Positions 1 through 7,264 of a stretch of 36,556 bases of DNA are shown in pieces. The DNA lies in the NCBI GenBank assembly GCA_017405765.1, contig JAFQZS010000047.1:72367-108922 (forward strand). Direction: 5' to 3'. How positions within the stretch are numbered: the stretch's first letter is position 1; each line of letters begins with the position of its first letter. The stretch is from Clostridia bacterium. GTDB lineage: Bacteria; Bacillota; Clostridia; Oscillospirales; RGIG577. Position numbers and translations under genes: made by a program. The notes below the pieces were generated by a model. The model was not told the origin of the DNA and ran no database searches. It was given only the letters and a program-made list of their open reading frames with translations.

Positions 1-67
1 TATTGCAGCCGCCGCACTCGCCGCCGTATCGCGCGCAGCCGTCGCAGTTCCAGCCGCAGCAGGCCAT
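1..67 (-). CDS. Cys-rich small protein, N-terminal part only
   Basis: Reading leftward from an ATG at 67, the frame is open to the window edge and gives 22 residues with six cysteines in CxC/CC-like spacing (begins MACCGWNCDGC). The spacing suggests a metal-binding or structurally Cys-rich small protein, but no family can be named from this fragment. The start is unsettled: the only purine-rich ribosome-binding-like stretch (GGGGGTGG on the minus strand, about 91-98) lies some 24 bases before the ATG, and the frame stays open upstream of it, so translation could begin earlier. The rest of the gene lies outside the window. Confidence 0.4.
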   Translation of the reverse strand, partial: MACCGWNCDGCARYGGECGGCN

Positions 68-153
68 ATCCGTAGTGAAGTCCGTAAGACCACCCCCAAA
101 GGCAGAATTTGATAATATAAGTATATCATACAAATCCGCACGGGGCAAGGCAT

Positions 154-180
154 AAAAAGAGGACGGCAGGGGCCGTCCTT
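154..180 (-). terminator. Terminator-like hairpin, minus-strand polarity
   Basis: GGACGGC (161-167) pairs with GCCGTCC (172-178) around a 4-base loop. On the minus strand it is followed by TCTTTTT. No minus-strand gene is seen just upstream of it, so it may be a leader attenuator for the Cys-rich gene rather than a gene-end terminator. On the plus strand the T-run is poor. Confidence 0.4.
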
Positions 181-220
181 GCTGCGATATATAAAAAATC
201 GCATGGCGATCATAATATTC

Positions 221-249
221 TTGCGTTTTGTACATAATTATGTTATAAT
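221..249 (+). promoter_or_regulatory. Sigma-A promoter with palindromic operator for the antitoxin gene
   Basis: A -35 TTGCGT (221-226) and a -10 TATAAT (244-249) are separated by exactly 17 bases. The spacer contains a perfect 12-base palindrome, ACATAATTATGT (232-243), directly abutting the -10. Phd/YefM antitoxins autorepress by binding palindromes in their own promoters, so this is the natural operator candidate. The ribosome-binding site AAAGGGGG follows before the ATG at 277. Confidence 0.7.
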
Positions 250-276
250 AACGAGCAAAGAAAGGGGGCTTACACT

Positions 277-540
277 ATGCCGCAAATCAGACCGATAACG
301 GACCTTCGCAATACGAACGAGATCTCCGAGATTTGCCATGCAAAAAAGGAGCCTGTTTTTATCACAAAAAACGGTTACGGCGATCTTGTTGTGATGAGTA
401 TCGAAGCATACGAGGAATTGATAGAGAACTCATCTGCGGATGCGGCAATCAGGGAAGCGGAAGACGAGGTAAGAGAGGGCGGAAAGCTTCTTGACGCCCG
501 CGACGCGCTGTCAACGCTTCGAAGAAAGCACAGACTATGA
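277..540 (+). CDS. Type II toxin-antitoxin antitoxin, Phd/YefM family
   Basis: This 87-residue protein has the Phd/YefM layout. The N-terminal DNA-binding fold begins with PITDLRNTNEISE, followed by the typical KKEPVFITKNGYGDLVVMS strand and the EAYEELIE helix; the acidic C-terminal helix normally wraps around and neutralises a RelE/ParE-type toxin. It has its own promoter and palindromic operator, and an AAAGGGGG ribosome-binding site before the ATG. The stop codon overlaps the next ATG (ATGA), the usual translational coupling to a toxin gene. The downstream partner is much shorter than any known toxin of this class, so the antitoxin may be an orphan retained after toxin loss, or may neutralise a toxin encoded elsewhere. 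Family assignment is firm; present function is inference. Confidence 0.85.
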   Translation: MPQIRPITDLRNTNEISEICHAKKEPVFITKNGYGDLVVMSIEAYEELIENSSADAAIREAEDEVREGGKLLDARDALSTLRRKHRL

Positions 541-695
541 AATATAAAGTGAAGTTATATCCTCGTGCATATCGTAACCGTGCGCTATTCACCGAGCCGG
601 TTCTGAAGAAGCCGGGCACAGCAGAAGCGTTTGCATTTTTTCGACAATTAAAGTATAATATCGGTAATAATTCTGATGCGCGGTTGAAAGAATAA
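537..695 (+). pseudogene. Remnant of a RelE/ParE-type toxin gene
   Basis: Starting at the ATGA overlap with the antitoxin, a 52-residue frame begins MKYKVKLYPRAYR, a classic start of RelE/ParE-superfamily toxins of about 95-105 residues. After residue 13 the expected YRDLDEI-type helix is missing and the frame continues RALFTEPVLKKPGTAEAF, in which PGTAE resembles the family's second-helix region. It then ends at 695 without the catalytic C-terminal strands. I read this as a toxin gene damaged by deletion or frameshift, leaving a short dead frame. It could be expressed as a small peptide, but it lacks the residues that form the RelE active site. Confidence 0.6.
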
Positions 696-731
696 CTTCG
701 CTGAAGTATAAGGGCGAAAAGGGATAATATT

Positions 732-1604
732 ATGTCGTGGGGAAAAACATTGCAGGTATTTCTTATGGACGGCGAGCCAAACGGCAGGATAAAGTGTACG
801 CTTGCTAATTGGACCGGCATTGCGTATAAGATTCCTAACAATAAAGAAAAACTTGAAAAGTCTAAAGATATTGGCGTTCTGAAGCAGAGCGGAGTTTACT
901 TTTTGTTCGGCATGGACGATAAAGATCCGGAAGTTTACATAGGGCAGGCCGGAGTGCGAAAAAACGGAGAGGGGCTTTTGCTTCGCATACAGGAAGATCA
1001 CCCGTCAATGGAATTTTGGAATGAGGCCGTAATGTTTACAACAACGAACGGCTCATTCGGGCCGACGGAAATAAGTTATCTCGAAAATCGATTCTATAAG
1101 CTGGCTGATAATGCAAATCGTTATAATGTAAAAAACAATATCGAGCCCAGTCTCGGAAATGTCACGGAAGAAAAAGAAAGCGAATTAGAAGAATTTATTG
1201 AGTATGCAGCAATAATAATGGGGGCACTCGGTCACAAGGTATTTGAGCCGTACACTGCAATTTCGTCAGATGCTGATAAGGGACCTTTGCTGTATTTTGA
1301 ATATAATGGGTATAAGGCAACGGGGAAAAGGACGAATAACGGTTTTCTTGTATGCAAAGGAAGTCAAATAAATCCGAATATGACAAACGCATGTCCCGCA
1401 AGCGCCGTTAAAAATCGCAAAAAATATGCTGCTATAATTGATTATACAAATCGTCTTACAAAAGATGTCGAATTATCGAGCCCGTCTGCTGCTGCATGCT
1501 TTGTGGGCGGTGCATCTTTAAGCGGCAACGTTATGTGGAAAGATGAGAACGGCAAAACGCTTCGTCAGCTGAACGAAGAAATGCAAGCCGAAGCTTCAGA
1601 ATAA
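732..1604 (+). CDS. GIY-YIG nuclease family protein with DUF4357-like C-terminus
   Basis: This is a 290-residue protein. At about residues 53-90 it has a GIY-YIG core: GVYFLFG is the first strand and VYIGQAG the second, followed by a basic stretch and RIQEDH, where the catalytic arginine is expected. The C-terminal part (about 175-285) contains ATGKRTNNGFLVCKGSQI and a late WKDENGKTLRQLNEE, matching DUF4357, which often sits behind GIY-YIG domains. Proteins of this layout are presumed DNA-binding or DNA-cleaving, but their biological role is not established. The start is the ATG behind AAAAGGG. It stands alone downstream of the toxin remnant and in the same direction, so the two may have arrived together. 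Confidence 0.8.
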   Translation: MSWGKTLQVFLMDGEPNGRIKCTLANWTGIAYKIPNNKEKLEKSKDIGVLKQSGVYFLFGMDDKDPEVYIGQAGVRKNGEGLLLRIQEDHPSMEFWNEAVMFTTTNGSFGPTEISYLENRFYKLADNANRYNVKNNIEPSLGNVTEEKESELEEFIEYAAIIMGALGHKVFEPYTAISSDADKGPLLYFEYNGYKATGKRTNNGFLVCKGSQINPNMTNACPASAVKNRKKYAAIIDYTNRLTKDVELSSPSAAACFVGGASLSGNVMWKDENGKTLRQLNEEMQAEASE

Positions 1605-1663
1605 TTGAAGTATCGTATTATATAATGTAATAAAACACCAATCTACACACAGGAGAAATATAT

Positions 1664-2140
1664 ATGTTTCGTGACGTTGCGAGAGTAAAACAAAAGCTTA
1701 CAAAAGAAGAATGTATAGAAATACTCAAGGCCGAGCCGCGCGGAGTTTTGTCGGTCTTGGGCGACGACGGATATCCTTACGGGATGCCCTTAAATCACTG
1801 GTACTGCGAGGAGGACGGCCGCCTCTATTTTCACTCGGGCAAGAAGGGGCATAAAGTGGACGCGCTGAAAGCCTGCGACAAGGTCTCGTTCTGCGTATAC
1901 GACAAGGGATATCGCAAGGAGGGCGAGTGGGCGCTCAATATAAAGAGCGTCATAGTATTCGGCAGAGTAAAGTTCATCGAAGACTACGAGCGCGCGATGG
2001 ATATAAGCCGTAAGCTCAGCTTAAAATATACAAAAGACATGGAATATATCGAGGAAGAGATAAGAAAACACGGCGCGGCTACGCTCTGTTTTGAGCTTAT
2101 ACCGGAGCACATAACGGGAAAGCTCGTAAACGAGGCATGA
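1664..2140 (+). CDS. Pyridoxamine 5'-phosphate oxidase-fold (NimA-like) flavoprotein
   Basis: This 158-residue protein has the PPOX split-barrel pattern: an N-terminal helix (LTKEECIEILKAEPRGVLSVLGDDGYPYGMPLNHWY), then RLYFHSGKKGHKVDALKACDKVSFCVYD, where the strand and the K/H residues normally contact FMN phosphate. A late SVIVFGRVKFIED strand completes the barrel. The family includes NimA-type reductases and FMN- or heme-binding proteins; substrate cannot be read from sequence. The cytoplasmic location follows from the lack of a signal or membrane segment. The ATG is preceded by ACACAGGAGAA. An ordinary housekeeping or stress-type flavoprotein of anaerobic Bacillota. Confidence 0.82.
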   Translation: MFRDVARVKQKLTKEECIEILKAEPRGVLSVLGDDGYPYGMPLNHWYCEEDGRLYFHSGKKGHKVDALKACDKVSFCVYDKGYRKEGEWALNIKSVIVFGRVKFIEDYERAMDISRKLSLKYTKDMEYIEEEIRKHGAATLCFELIPEHITGKLVNEA

Positions 2141-2197
2141 GGTTTACATAATTTTTAGACATTCGCAAAGCGGCAGGTTTTGAGCCGCCCAAAAGCT

Positions 2198-2488
2198 ATG
2201 GATAATAAAGAACAGATCGCGCGTATAACTAAATATGAAGCCATGATGATAAGGGCCGGGCGTCTCATGGGAGCGGAGCTTTCAAAGGACGATGAGGACG
2301 AGCTTCGCGTGATAATGGGGGAGCTTGAGGCGTATTATACGGGCGGCGAGTGGATGAGCGACTTTGCCTGCGACGAAGCGGGCCTTTTGCCGCCACAGCT
2401 TAAAAGAGGCGTTCTCTCGGAGGACGGCCTCTACAATTTGCTTGAAGCTTACGGCGAGCTTACGAAGGAAAAGGACGCAGAGCTTTGA
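2198..2488 (+). CDS. DUF4298 domain protein
   Basis: This 96-residue acidic protein is built as two helices followed by the family signature: YYTGGEWMSDFACDEAGLLP, then LKRGVLSEDGLYNLLEAYGEL. DUF4298 proteins have no known function. I chose the ATG at 2198 because family members begin close to the EQIARITKYE helix. An in-frame TTG at 2180 behind GGCAGG would add six residues and cannot be excluded. A small hairpin (GCGGC...GCCGC, 2170-2188) overlaps that alternative start and could influence initiation. Confidence 0.75.
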   Translation: MDNKEQIARITKYEAMMIRAGRLMGAELSKDDEDELRVIMGELEAYYTGGEWMSDFACDEAGLLPPQLKRGVLSEDGLYNLLEAYGELTKEKDAEL

Positions 2489-2550
2489 CGTGCGAAGCGT
2501 AAAGCCGTTCTCTTAGTCGAGGCCGTATCGCCGGCGGCTGAAATGAATAA

Positions 2551-2587
2551 AAAAGAGCAAGTCATTGAGGCTTGCTCTTTTTTCGAT
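2551..2587. terminator. Bidirectional intrinsic terminator
   Basis: AAAAGAGCAAG (2551-2561) pairs with CTTGCTCTTTT (2571-2581) around a 9-base loop, with an A-run before and a T-run after. It serves both the plus-strand DUF4298 gene and the converging minus-strand recD2. Confidence 0.85.
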
Positions 2588-2600
2588 ATAGAGAGGATCT

Positions 2601-4838
2601 TTAATAAAGCGTCATATCGTCGCCCGATTTTTCCATGACGAGCGTTTGTATCATCTCACGAAGCAGCGTGTACCGCTTTGAATGACGCAGATTGTCTACC
2701 ATCTGCGTAAGCGTTTCGTAGTCGCCCACAACGATCAAAAGCTCCTTTGCGCGCGTGAACGCCGTATAGAGTATCTCGCGGTTTCTAAGCCTCACGGGGC
2801 AGTGATAAAGCGGCAGTATCACGGCGTTAAACTCGCTGCCCTGGCTTTTATGCACCGTGATGGCGTATGCAAGCTCAAGCTCGCCTATGCTTGCGAACGG
2901 ATAAGAGGCAAGCTTATCGTCGTAGTCAACGACAAGTATCTCGTGCGCCGCGTCTATCTGCGCCACGCGCCCTATATCACCGTTGAAAACGCCCGTGGAG
3001 CTTATGCCGTCGGACTTTTTTATCCATTCGATGTCGTAATTGTTCTTCGTCTGCATCACCTTGTCGCCCAGCTTGAGTACCACGTCGCGCCGCCTTATGT
3101 GGGGCATAGAAAATGATGGGTTCAGGCGCTCCTGAAGGCGGGCGTTAAGCTCCTTTGTGCCAAGCGCGCCCAGCTTTGTCGGGGTGATTATCTGTATATC
3201 GGTAAACGGGTCGTAGCCGTAGGCGTTCGGCAGGCGGCGGGCAATGAGGTCGGCGGCCTTCTTTGCGCCAAGCTCTTCGTCGTTTACGTATAAGAAGAAA
3301 AAGTCGCCCTCTTTTCTGTCGAGCACGGGATATTCGCCGTTTAGTATGCCGTGTGACGACACTATGATATTGCTCTGCGCCGCCTGGCGGAATATCTCGT
3401 CAAGCTCGACCGTGTCGGCGCATTCCGATTCGATTATATCGAGTAGCACATTGCCCGCGCCGACGGAAGGGAGCTGATTATAGTCGCCCACGAGTATGAG
3501 ATGCGCCTTCCTTTTTAGCGCGCGCATAAGTGCCTCCATTAAGAGTATGTCTATCATCGAGCATTCGTCGGCTATTACTACGTCGGCCGAAAGCGGGCGG
3601 CGTTCGTTTCGCGCAAATTCGGGCGTAAGGCTGCCCTCCATCGGCTTTACCTCAAGTAAGCGGTGTATGGTCTTCGCCTCGCGCCCCGAAAGCTGGGTCA
3701 TGCGCTGGGCGGCGCGGCCGGTGGGAGCGCAGAGCGCCACTTTTTTGCCTAAAGCCTCAAACATATCTATCATGGCGTTTACGGTAGTCGTTTTGCCGGT
3801 GCCGGGGCCGCCCGTGAGCACCATGAAGCGGCGCGCGGCGGCGTGCTTTACGGCTTCGCGCTGCATTGCGGCATATTCGATGCCCGTTTCATTTTCGGTC
3901 TCGTCGATTATCGCGTCTATGTCCTCGCCGTAATCGGTTTCGTCATTAGCCATCTCGGCCACGCGGGACGCGACGTAGCTTTCCGCCTCGTAAAGACGCG
4001 GCAGAAAAACACAGTCGTGACGCTGTGACTCCATTATCACAACTTCTCCGTCAGAGAACATCTCTTCGATTATTTCAAGTATCTCGTCCTCTAAAAAGTC
4101 GTCAAGCAGATTTCCCGCAACGGCCGTGAGCTTTAGCTTGGGTATATAAGTATGGCCGTTTTGCAGGTTGTGAGTGAGTATATGTATTACGGCGGCTCTC
4201 ACTCGCCGCGAGTCGCTTAAGTTGAAGCCAAGCTCCTTTGCTATCCTGTCGGCAGTATCGAAGCCAACGCCGATATTCGGACGGCATAAGATATAGGGAT
4301 TTTGCTTTAACAGCGCGGGCGCGTCGTTTCCGTATACGGAGTATGCGGCAACGGCTTGCTCGGGCGTAAGAGAGAGCTTTGAAAACTCCTCCATAACGCG
4401 CTTTATTCCCATGCGGTAGTCGAACAGCCTGCCTATTTCCTCGGCCTTTTTCTTTGTTATGCCCTGGATGGACGAAAGCGACATGGGAGACTCTGCTATG
4501 ATATCGAATGTGGCCTCGCCGAAAGCGTCTACTATGCGTCCCGCCAACACCTCGCCTACGCCCTTTATTGCGCCGGAGGCAAGAAAGCTTCGCATCGCGT
4601 TTTCACTCGAGGGCAGCGTGCGCTCGCAGGAGATGACCTTGAACTGTTTGCCGTATGAGGCGTGATTTACATATACGCCCTCGGCCGTTATGCCTTCGCC
4701 CACCATTAGATACGGCATCGTGCCGACCATGACGATATCGCCTTCGTCGGTCGCCACCTCGCATACGGCGTAGCCGTTTTCTTCGTTTTGGAATAATATA
4801 TCTGTTACCGTTCCGCTCAGTTTCTCGGTCTTGTCCAT
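2601..4838 (-). CDS. recD2: RecD2-type ATP-dependent DNA helicase
   Basis: This 745-residue superfamily 1B helicase moves 5' to 3' on DNA and acts in repair and replication-stress tolerance in organisms where it is not part of RecBCD. The N-terminal OB-fold (LSGTVTDILFQNEENGYAVCEV) and the helix-hairpin-helix region (SIQGITKKKAEEI) are typical of RecD2. Motor motifs follow in order: Walker A GGPGTGKTTT (about 340), motif II VVIADECSMID, motif III GDYNQLPSVGAGN, a late YAITVHKSQGSEF and the terminal LYTAFTRAKELLIVVG. The length matches the family. The ATG follows GGAGGA. It is separated from upstream metK by about 340 bases of structured non-coding DNA and so is probably transcribed separately. 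Confidence 0.95.
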   Translation of the reverse strand: MDKTEKLSGTVTDILFQNEENGYAVCEVATDEGDIVMVGTMPYLMVGEGITAEGVYVNHASYGKQFKVISCERTLPSSENAMRSFLASGAIKGVGEVLAGRIVDAFGEATFDIIAESPMSLSSIQGITKKKAEEIGRLFDYRMGIKRVMEEFSKLSLTPEQAVAAYSVYGNDAPALLKQNPYILCRPNIGVGFDTADRIAKELGFNLSDSRRVRAAVIHILTHNLQNGHTYIPKLKLTAVAGNLLDDFLEDEILEIIEEMFSDGEVVIMESQRHDCVFLPRLYEAESYVASRVAEMANDETDYGEDIDAIIDETENETGIEYAAMQREAVKHAAARRFMVLTGGPGTGKTTTVNAMIDMFEALGKKVALCAPTGRAAQRMTQLSGREAKTIHRLLEVKPMEGSLTPEFARNERRPLSADVVIADECSMIDILLMEALMRALKRKAHLILVGDYNQLPSVGAGNVLLDIIESECADTVELDEIFRQAAQSNIIVSSHGILNGEYPVLDRKEGDFFFLYVNDEELGAKKAADLIARRLPNAYGYDPFTDIQIITPTKLGALGTKELNARLQERLNPSFSMPHIRRRDVVLKLGDKVMQTKNNYDIEWIKKSDGISSTGVFNGDIGRVAQIDAAHEILVVDYDDKLASYPFASIGELELAYAITVHKSQGSEFNAVILPLYHCPVRLRNREILYTAFTRAKELLIVVGDYETLTQMVDNLRHSKRYTLLREMIQTLVMEKSGDDMTLY

Positions 4839-5180
4839 AGAGCTTCCTCCGCCGCAATGATTTCTATCACTAAATAAATTTTATCATATTATGCGCGCAA
4901 TTTACAGGACAGAATGAAAAAAGCTTAGAAGCTTATTGCCTCGGAGCCTATATTGGAGCGTCCAAAAAAGAGGCCGGAATCGTAGATCGTCGAGTGTCGC
5001 CGTATGATATACGGTAGCGAGACGATCGGCGATAGACGAAAGCGCCGTAACCCAAAGGTTACGGCGCAAAAGCTCATTGGAAACGGTGTGTATGAAAAAC
5101 ATGATGCATAAAATGCCCACACACGCTTTTTTTACTTTTAATTTTCTTTTTTCGGCGGTCTGGCCCTTTTGTGGACGCGA
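4839..5180. other. Gene-free spacer with several hairpins
   Basis: No convincing gene is seen here. Three structures stand out. GCGCCGTAACC/GGTTACGGCGC (about 5042-5066) forms a perfect 11-base stem with a 4-base loop. A nested hairpin spans about 4979-5032, with outer arms GATCGTC/GACGATC and inner arms CCGTAT/ATACGG. A third pairing is GCCTC/GAGGC (about 4938-4975). Read on the minus strand, these lie in the metK 3' region and end in a T-rich run near 4915-4922 (minus strand AGCTTTTTTC), so termination of metK is the simplest role. A structured RNA is also possible. Confidence 0.45.
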
Positions 5181-6368
5181 TTACTTTAAGCCTGCTTCTT
5201 TTGCGAGAATGTCAGCCTTGTCGGTCTGTTCGAATTTAAGACCGAGCTCTTCTCTTCCCAGGTGGCCGTAAGCCGCAAGGTTTCTGTATATCGGCTTTCT
5301 TAAGTCGAGCGTCTTTATTATCTGCGTCGGGCGAAGATCGAAATGCTTGTCAACGAGCGCCTCTATCTTGTCCTGCGGTATTTTGTTCGTGCCGAAGGTC
5401 TCAACGAGCACGGATACGGGCTTTGCAACGCCTATCGCGTAAGCTATCTGCACCTCGCAGCGCGAAGCAAGACCTGCTGCAACTATGTTCTTTGCTATGT
5501 AGCGTGCAGCGTAAGCCGCGCTTCTGTCTACCTTTGTCGGGTCCTTGCCGGAGAACGCGCCGCCGCCGTGACGCGCGTATCCGCCGTAGGTGTCAACGAT
5601 TATCTTTCTGCCGGTAACGCCGGAGTCGCCCTCGGGACCGCCGACAACGAAGCGGCCCGTAGGATTTACGAATATTTTCGTTTCATTGTCCATAAGCTTT
5701 TTGTCAACGATAGGATCGATAACGTATTTGATAACGTCCTTTCGTATCTGATCCAAAGAAACGTCGGCGCTGTGCTGGGAGGATACTACTATGGTATTTA
5801 TGCGAACGGGCTTGTCGTCTTCGTATTCAACGGTGACCTGAGTTTTTCCGTCGGGGCCGAGATACGAAAGGGTGCCGTCTTTTCTTACCTTTGTGAGCTG
5901 CTTTGCAAGTTTGTGCGCCAAAGAAATGGGAAGCGGCATAAGCTCGGGCGTTTCGTCGCATGCATAGCCGAACATAAGTCCCTGGTCGCCTGCGCCGCCC
6001 TGATCGTCCGTGTCCTTGCCTTCCTTTGCTTCGCTTGCAAGGTTTACGCCCATTGCGATATCGGGCGACTGCTCGTCAATAGAGGTGATAACGGCGCAGG
6101 TATCCGCGTCGAAGCCCCAGCGCTTGTCCTTATATCCGATGTCGGATATAACGTTTCTTGCAAGCTTGGGTATATCTATATTTGCGGTTGTTGTGATCTC
6201 GCCCATAACGAGCACAAGGCCGGTGGTTACGGCAACTTCACATGCAACGCGCGCCGTGGGGTCTTTTTCAATGATGGCGTCGAGAACGCTGTCGGCGATC
6301 TGGTCGCACACCTTATCGGGATGTCCCTCGGTAACAGATTCGGATGTAAAGATCATTTTTTTCGACAT
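5181..6368 (-). CDS. metK: S-adenosylmethionine synthetase
   Basis: This 395-residue enzyme makes S-adenosylmethionine from methionine and ATP. It shows the N-terminal [25 protein letters not shown], the family signature [12 protein letters not shown] (about 120), and the P-loop-like [19 protein letters not shown] (about 260), which binds the triphosphate. Length and termini fit the family. A strong AGGAGGAATT ribosome-binding site lies just before the ATG. It begins 43 bases after the COG2426 membrane-protein gene on the same strand, so the two are probably co-transcribed from the promoter at 6939-6967. I saw no SAM-I riboswitch in the short leader. Confidence 0.97.
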   Translation of the reverse strand: MSKKMIFTSESVTEGHPDKVCDQIADSVLDAIIEKDPTARVACEVAVTTGLVLVMGEITTTANIDIPKLARNVISDIGYKDKRWGFDADTCAVITSIDEQSPDIAMGVNLASEAKEGKDTDDQGGAGDQGLMFGYACDETPELMPLPISLAHKLAKQLTKVRKDGTLSYLGPDGKTQVTVEYEDDKPVRINTIVVSSQHSADVSLDQIRKDVIKYVIDPIVDKKLMDNETKIFVNPTGRFVVGGPEGDSGVTGRKIIVDTYGGYARHGGGAFSGKDPTKVDRSAAYAARYIAKNIVAAGLASRCEVQIAYAIGVAKPVSVLVETFGTNKIPQDKIEALVDKHFDLRPTQIIKTLDLRKPIYRNLAAYGHLGREELGLKFEQTDKADILAKEAGLK

Positions 6369-6411
6369 GTTTTAAAATTCCTCCTAATATGGGATGTGTC
6401 CCCATAATAAT

Positions 6412-6903
6412 TTATTTAATAAAGTCAAGAAAACCTAAAAAACCATATGAAATGCCGCTCATTATAAGCCCCGAAATAAGCACGCCGATGAAGATGCTGG
6501 GCAGCGCGGTGCGAAAGCGCATATCGAGAAACGTGGCTGCGAGCGCTCCCGTCCATGCGCCCGTGCCGGGAATGGGGAGCATTACGAAAACGATAAGCCC
6601 GAAAGTTGAATATCTTAAGATCTTTCGCTTATTCTTTTCCACCTTGCCTTCTATCCACAAGATCAAACGCTCGAAGCGGGGAAATCGCTTTAGCCACTTG
6701 AGTATCGCGCGGGCGAACAGCATTATAAACGGTACGGGTATCATATTGCCGATAACGCATAATATATAGCTTTCCGGAAACGGCATCCCCAAGCCGGCGG
6801 CCAGGGGAATGGCTCCGCGCAGCTCAAACACGGGAATCATTGAAAGGAAAAATACCGACAATATTTCCCAAAGTCCTGCGTCTAAGTTAAAAAGAGCCTG
6901 CAT
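6412..6903 (-). CDS. COG2426 small membrane protein (small multi-drug export family)
   Basis: This 163-residue integral membrane protein has about four hydrophobic segments: residues 10-35, 48-66, 100-125 and 135-160. The signatures are IPVFELRGAIPLAAGLG and FVMLPIPGTGAWTGALAA, each followed by polar residues, as in the Pfam family named small multi-drug export protein. The transport function in that name is not well established. The ATG follows GAGGT. A near-consensus sigma-A promoter lies just upstream and metK just downstream, so this is the first gene of a two-gene unit. Confidence 0.85.
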   Translation of the reverse strand: MQALFNLDAGLWEILSVFFLSMIPVFELRGAIPLAAGLGMPFPESYILCVIGNMIPVPFIMLFARAILKWLKRFPRFERLILWIEGKVEKNKRKILRYSTFGLIVFVMLPIPGTGAWTGALAATFLDMRFRTALPSIFIGVLISGLIMSGISYGFLGFLDFIK

Positions 6904-6938
6904 CTATTACCTCAAAAGCATTAATGTTTTACTGATTG

Positions 6939-6967
6939 ATTATATCATTCGTTTTTTTACAAGTCAA
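6939..6967 (-). promoter_or_regulatory. Sigma-A promoter for the COG2426-metK unit
   Basis: On the minus strand, -35 TTGACT (6967-6962) and -10 TATAAT (6944-6939) are spaced by 17 bases, about 35 bases before the ATG at 6903. Confidence 0.8.
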
Positions 6968-7106
6968 TCAAAAATAAGACAAGTACGAAGTTTTGACAAA
7001 AAGTTTTTAAGGTTTATCGGCGTATTATATCGTAGTTTTGAATAAAATACGAAAAAAGTCGGATGTGAACGCATTCGCCGCCTGTTTTTTGCGGCCCGCA
7101 AAAGCC

Positions 7107-7134
7107 TTGATTTAGATTTAAAGTGAGATATAAT
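7107..7134 (+). promoter_or_regulatory. Promoter for the permease-GGDEF gene
   Basis: TTGATT (7107-7112) and TATAAT (7129-7134) are spaced by 16 bases. The transcript would have a leader of roughly 120 bases containing a hairpin, CGGACG (7161-7166) with CGTCCG (7180-7185), followed by a short T-run. Confidence 0.65.
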
Positions 7135-7264
7135 AAAATATAAAGCAATAATAAAAGGATCGGACGGACCGCCGATGCGCGTCCGCCGCTTTTAAAAATT
7201 ACGAAAGCTATTTTTGCTCGAAAAAACTAACGACCTTACCGAAGCGGGAAAGAAGCGCGATAAT

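Noticed and set aside
449-841. Minus-strand frame of 130 residues overlapping the antitoxin and toxin remnant
   Set aside because: It is the antisense of the antitoxin region and the GIY-YIG start, with no ribosome-binding site and no recognisable motif.
4902-5122. Two overlapping minus-strand frames in the metK-recD2 spacer
   Set aside because: They overlap the strong hairpins, have no ribosome-binding site and encode low-complexity unrelated sequence.
5343-6407. Long plus-strand frame opposite metK
   Set aside because: It is the antisense of a certain housekeeping gene, explained by codon bias.
6369-6411. SAM riboswitch ahead of metK
   Set aside because: The 43-base gap is too short and lacks the conserved core; the gene is probably in an operon with the upstream gene.
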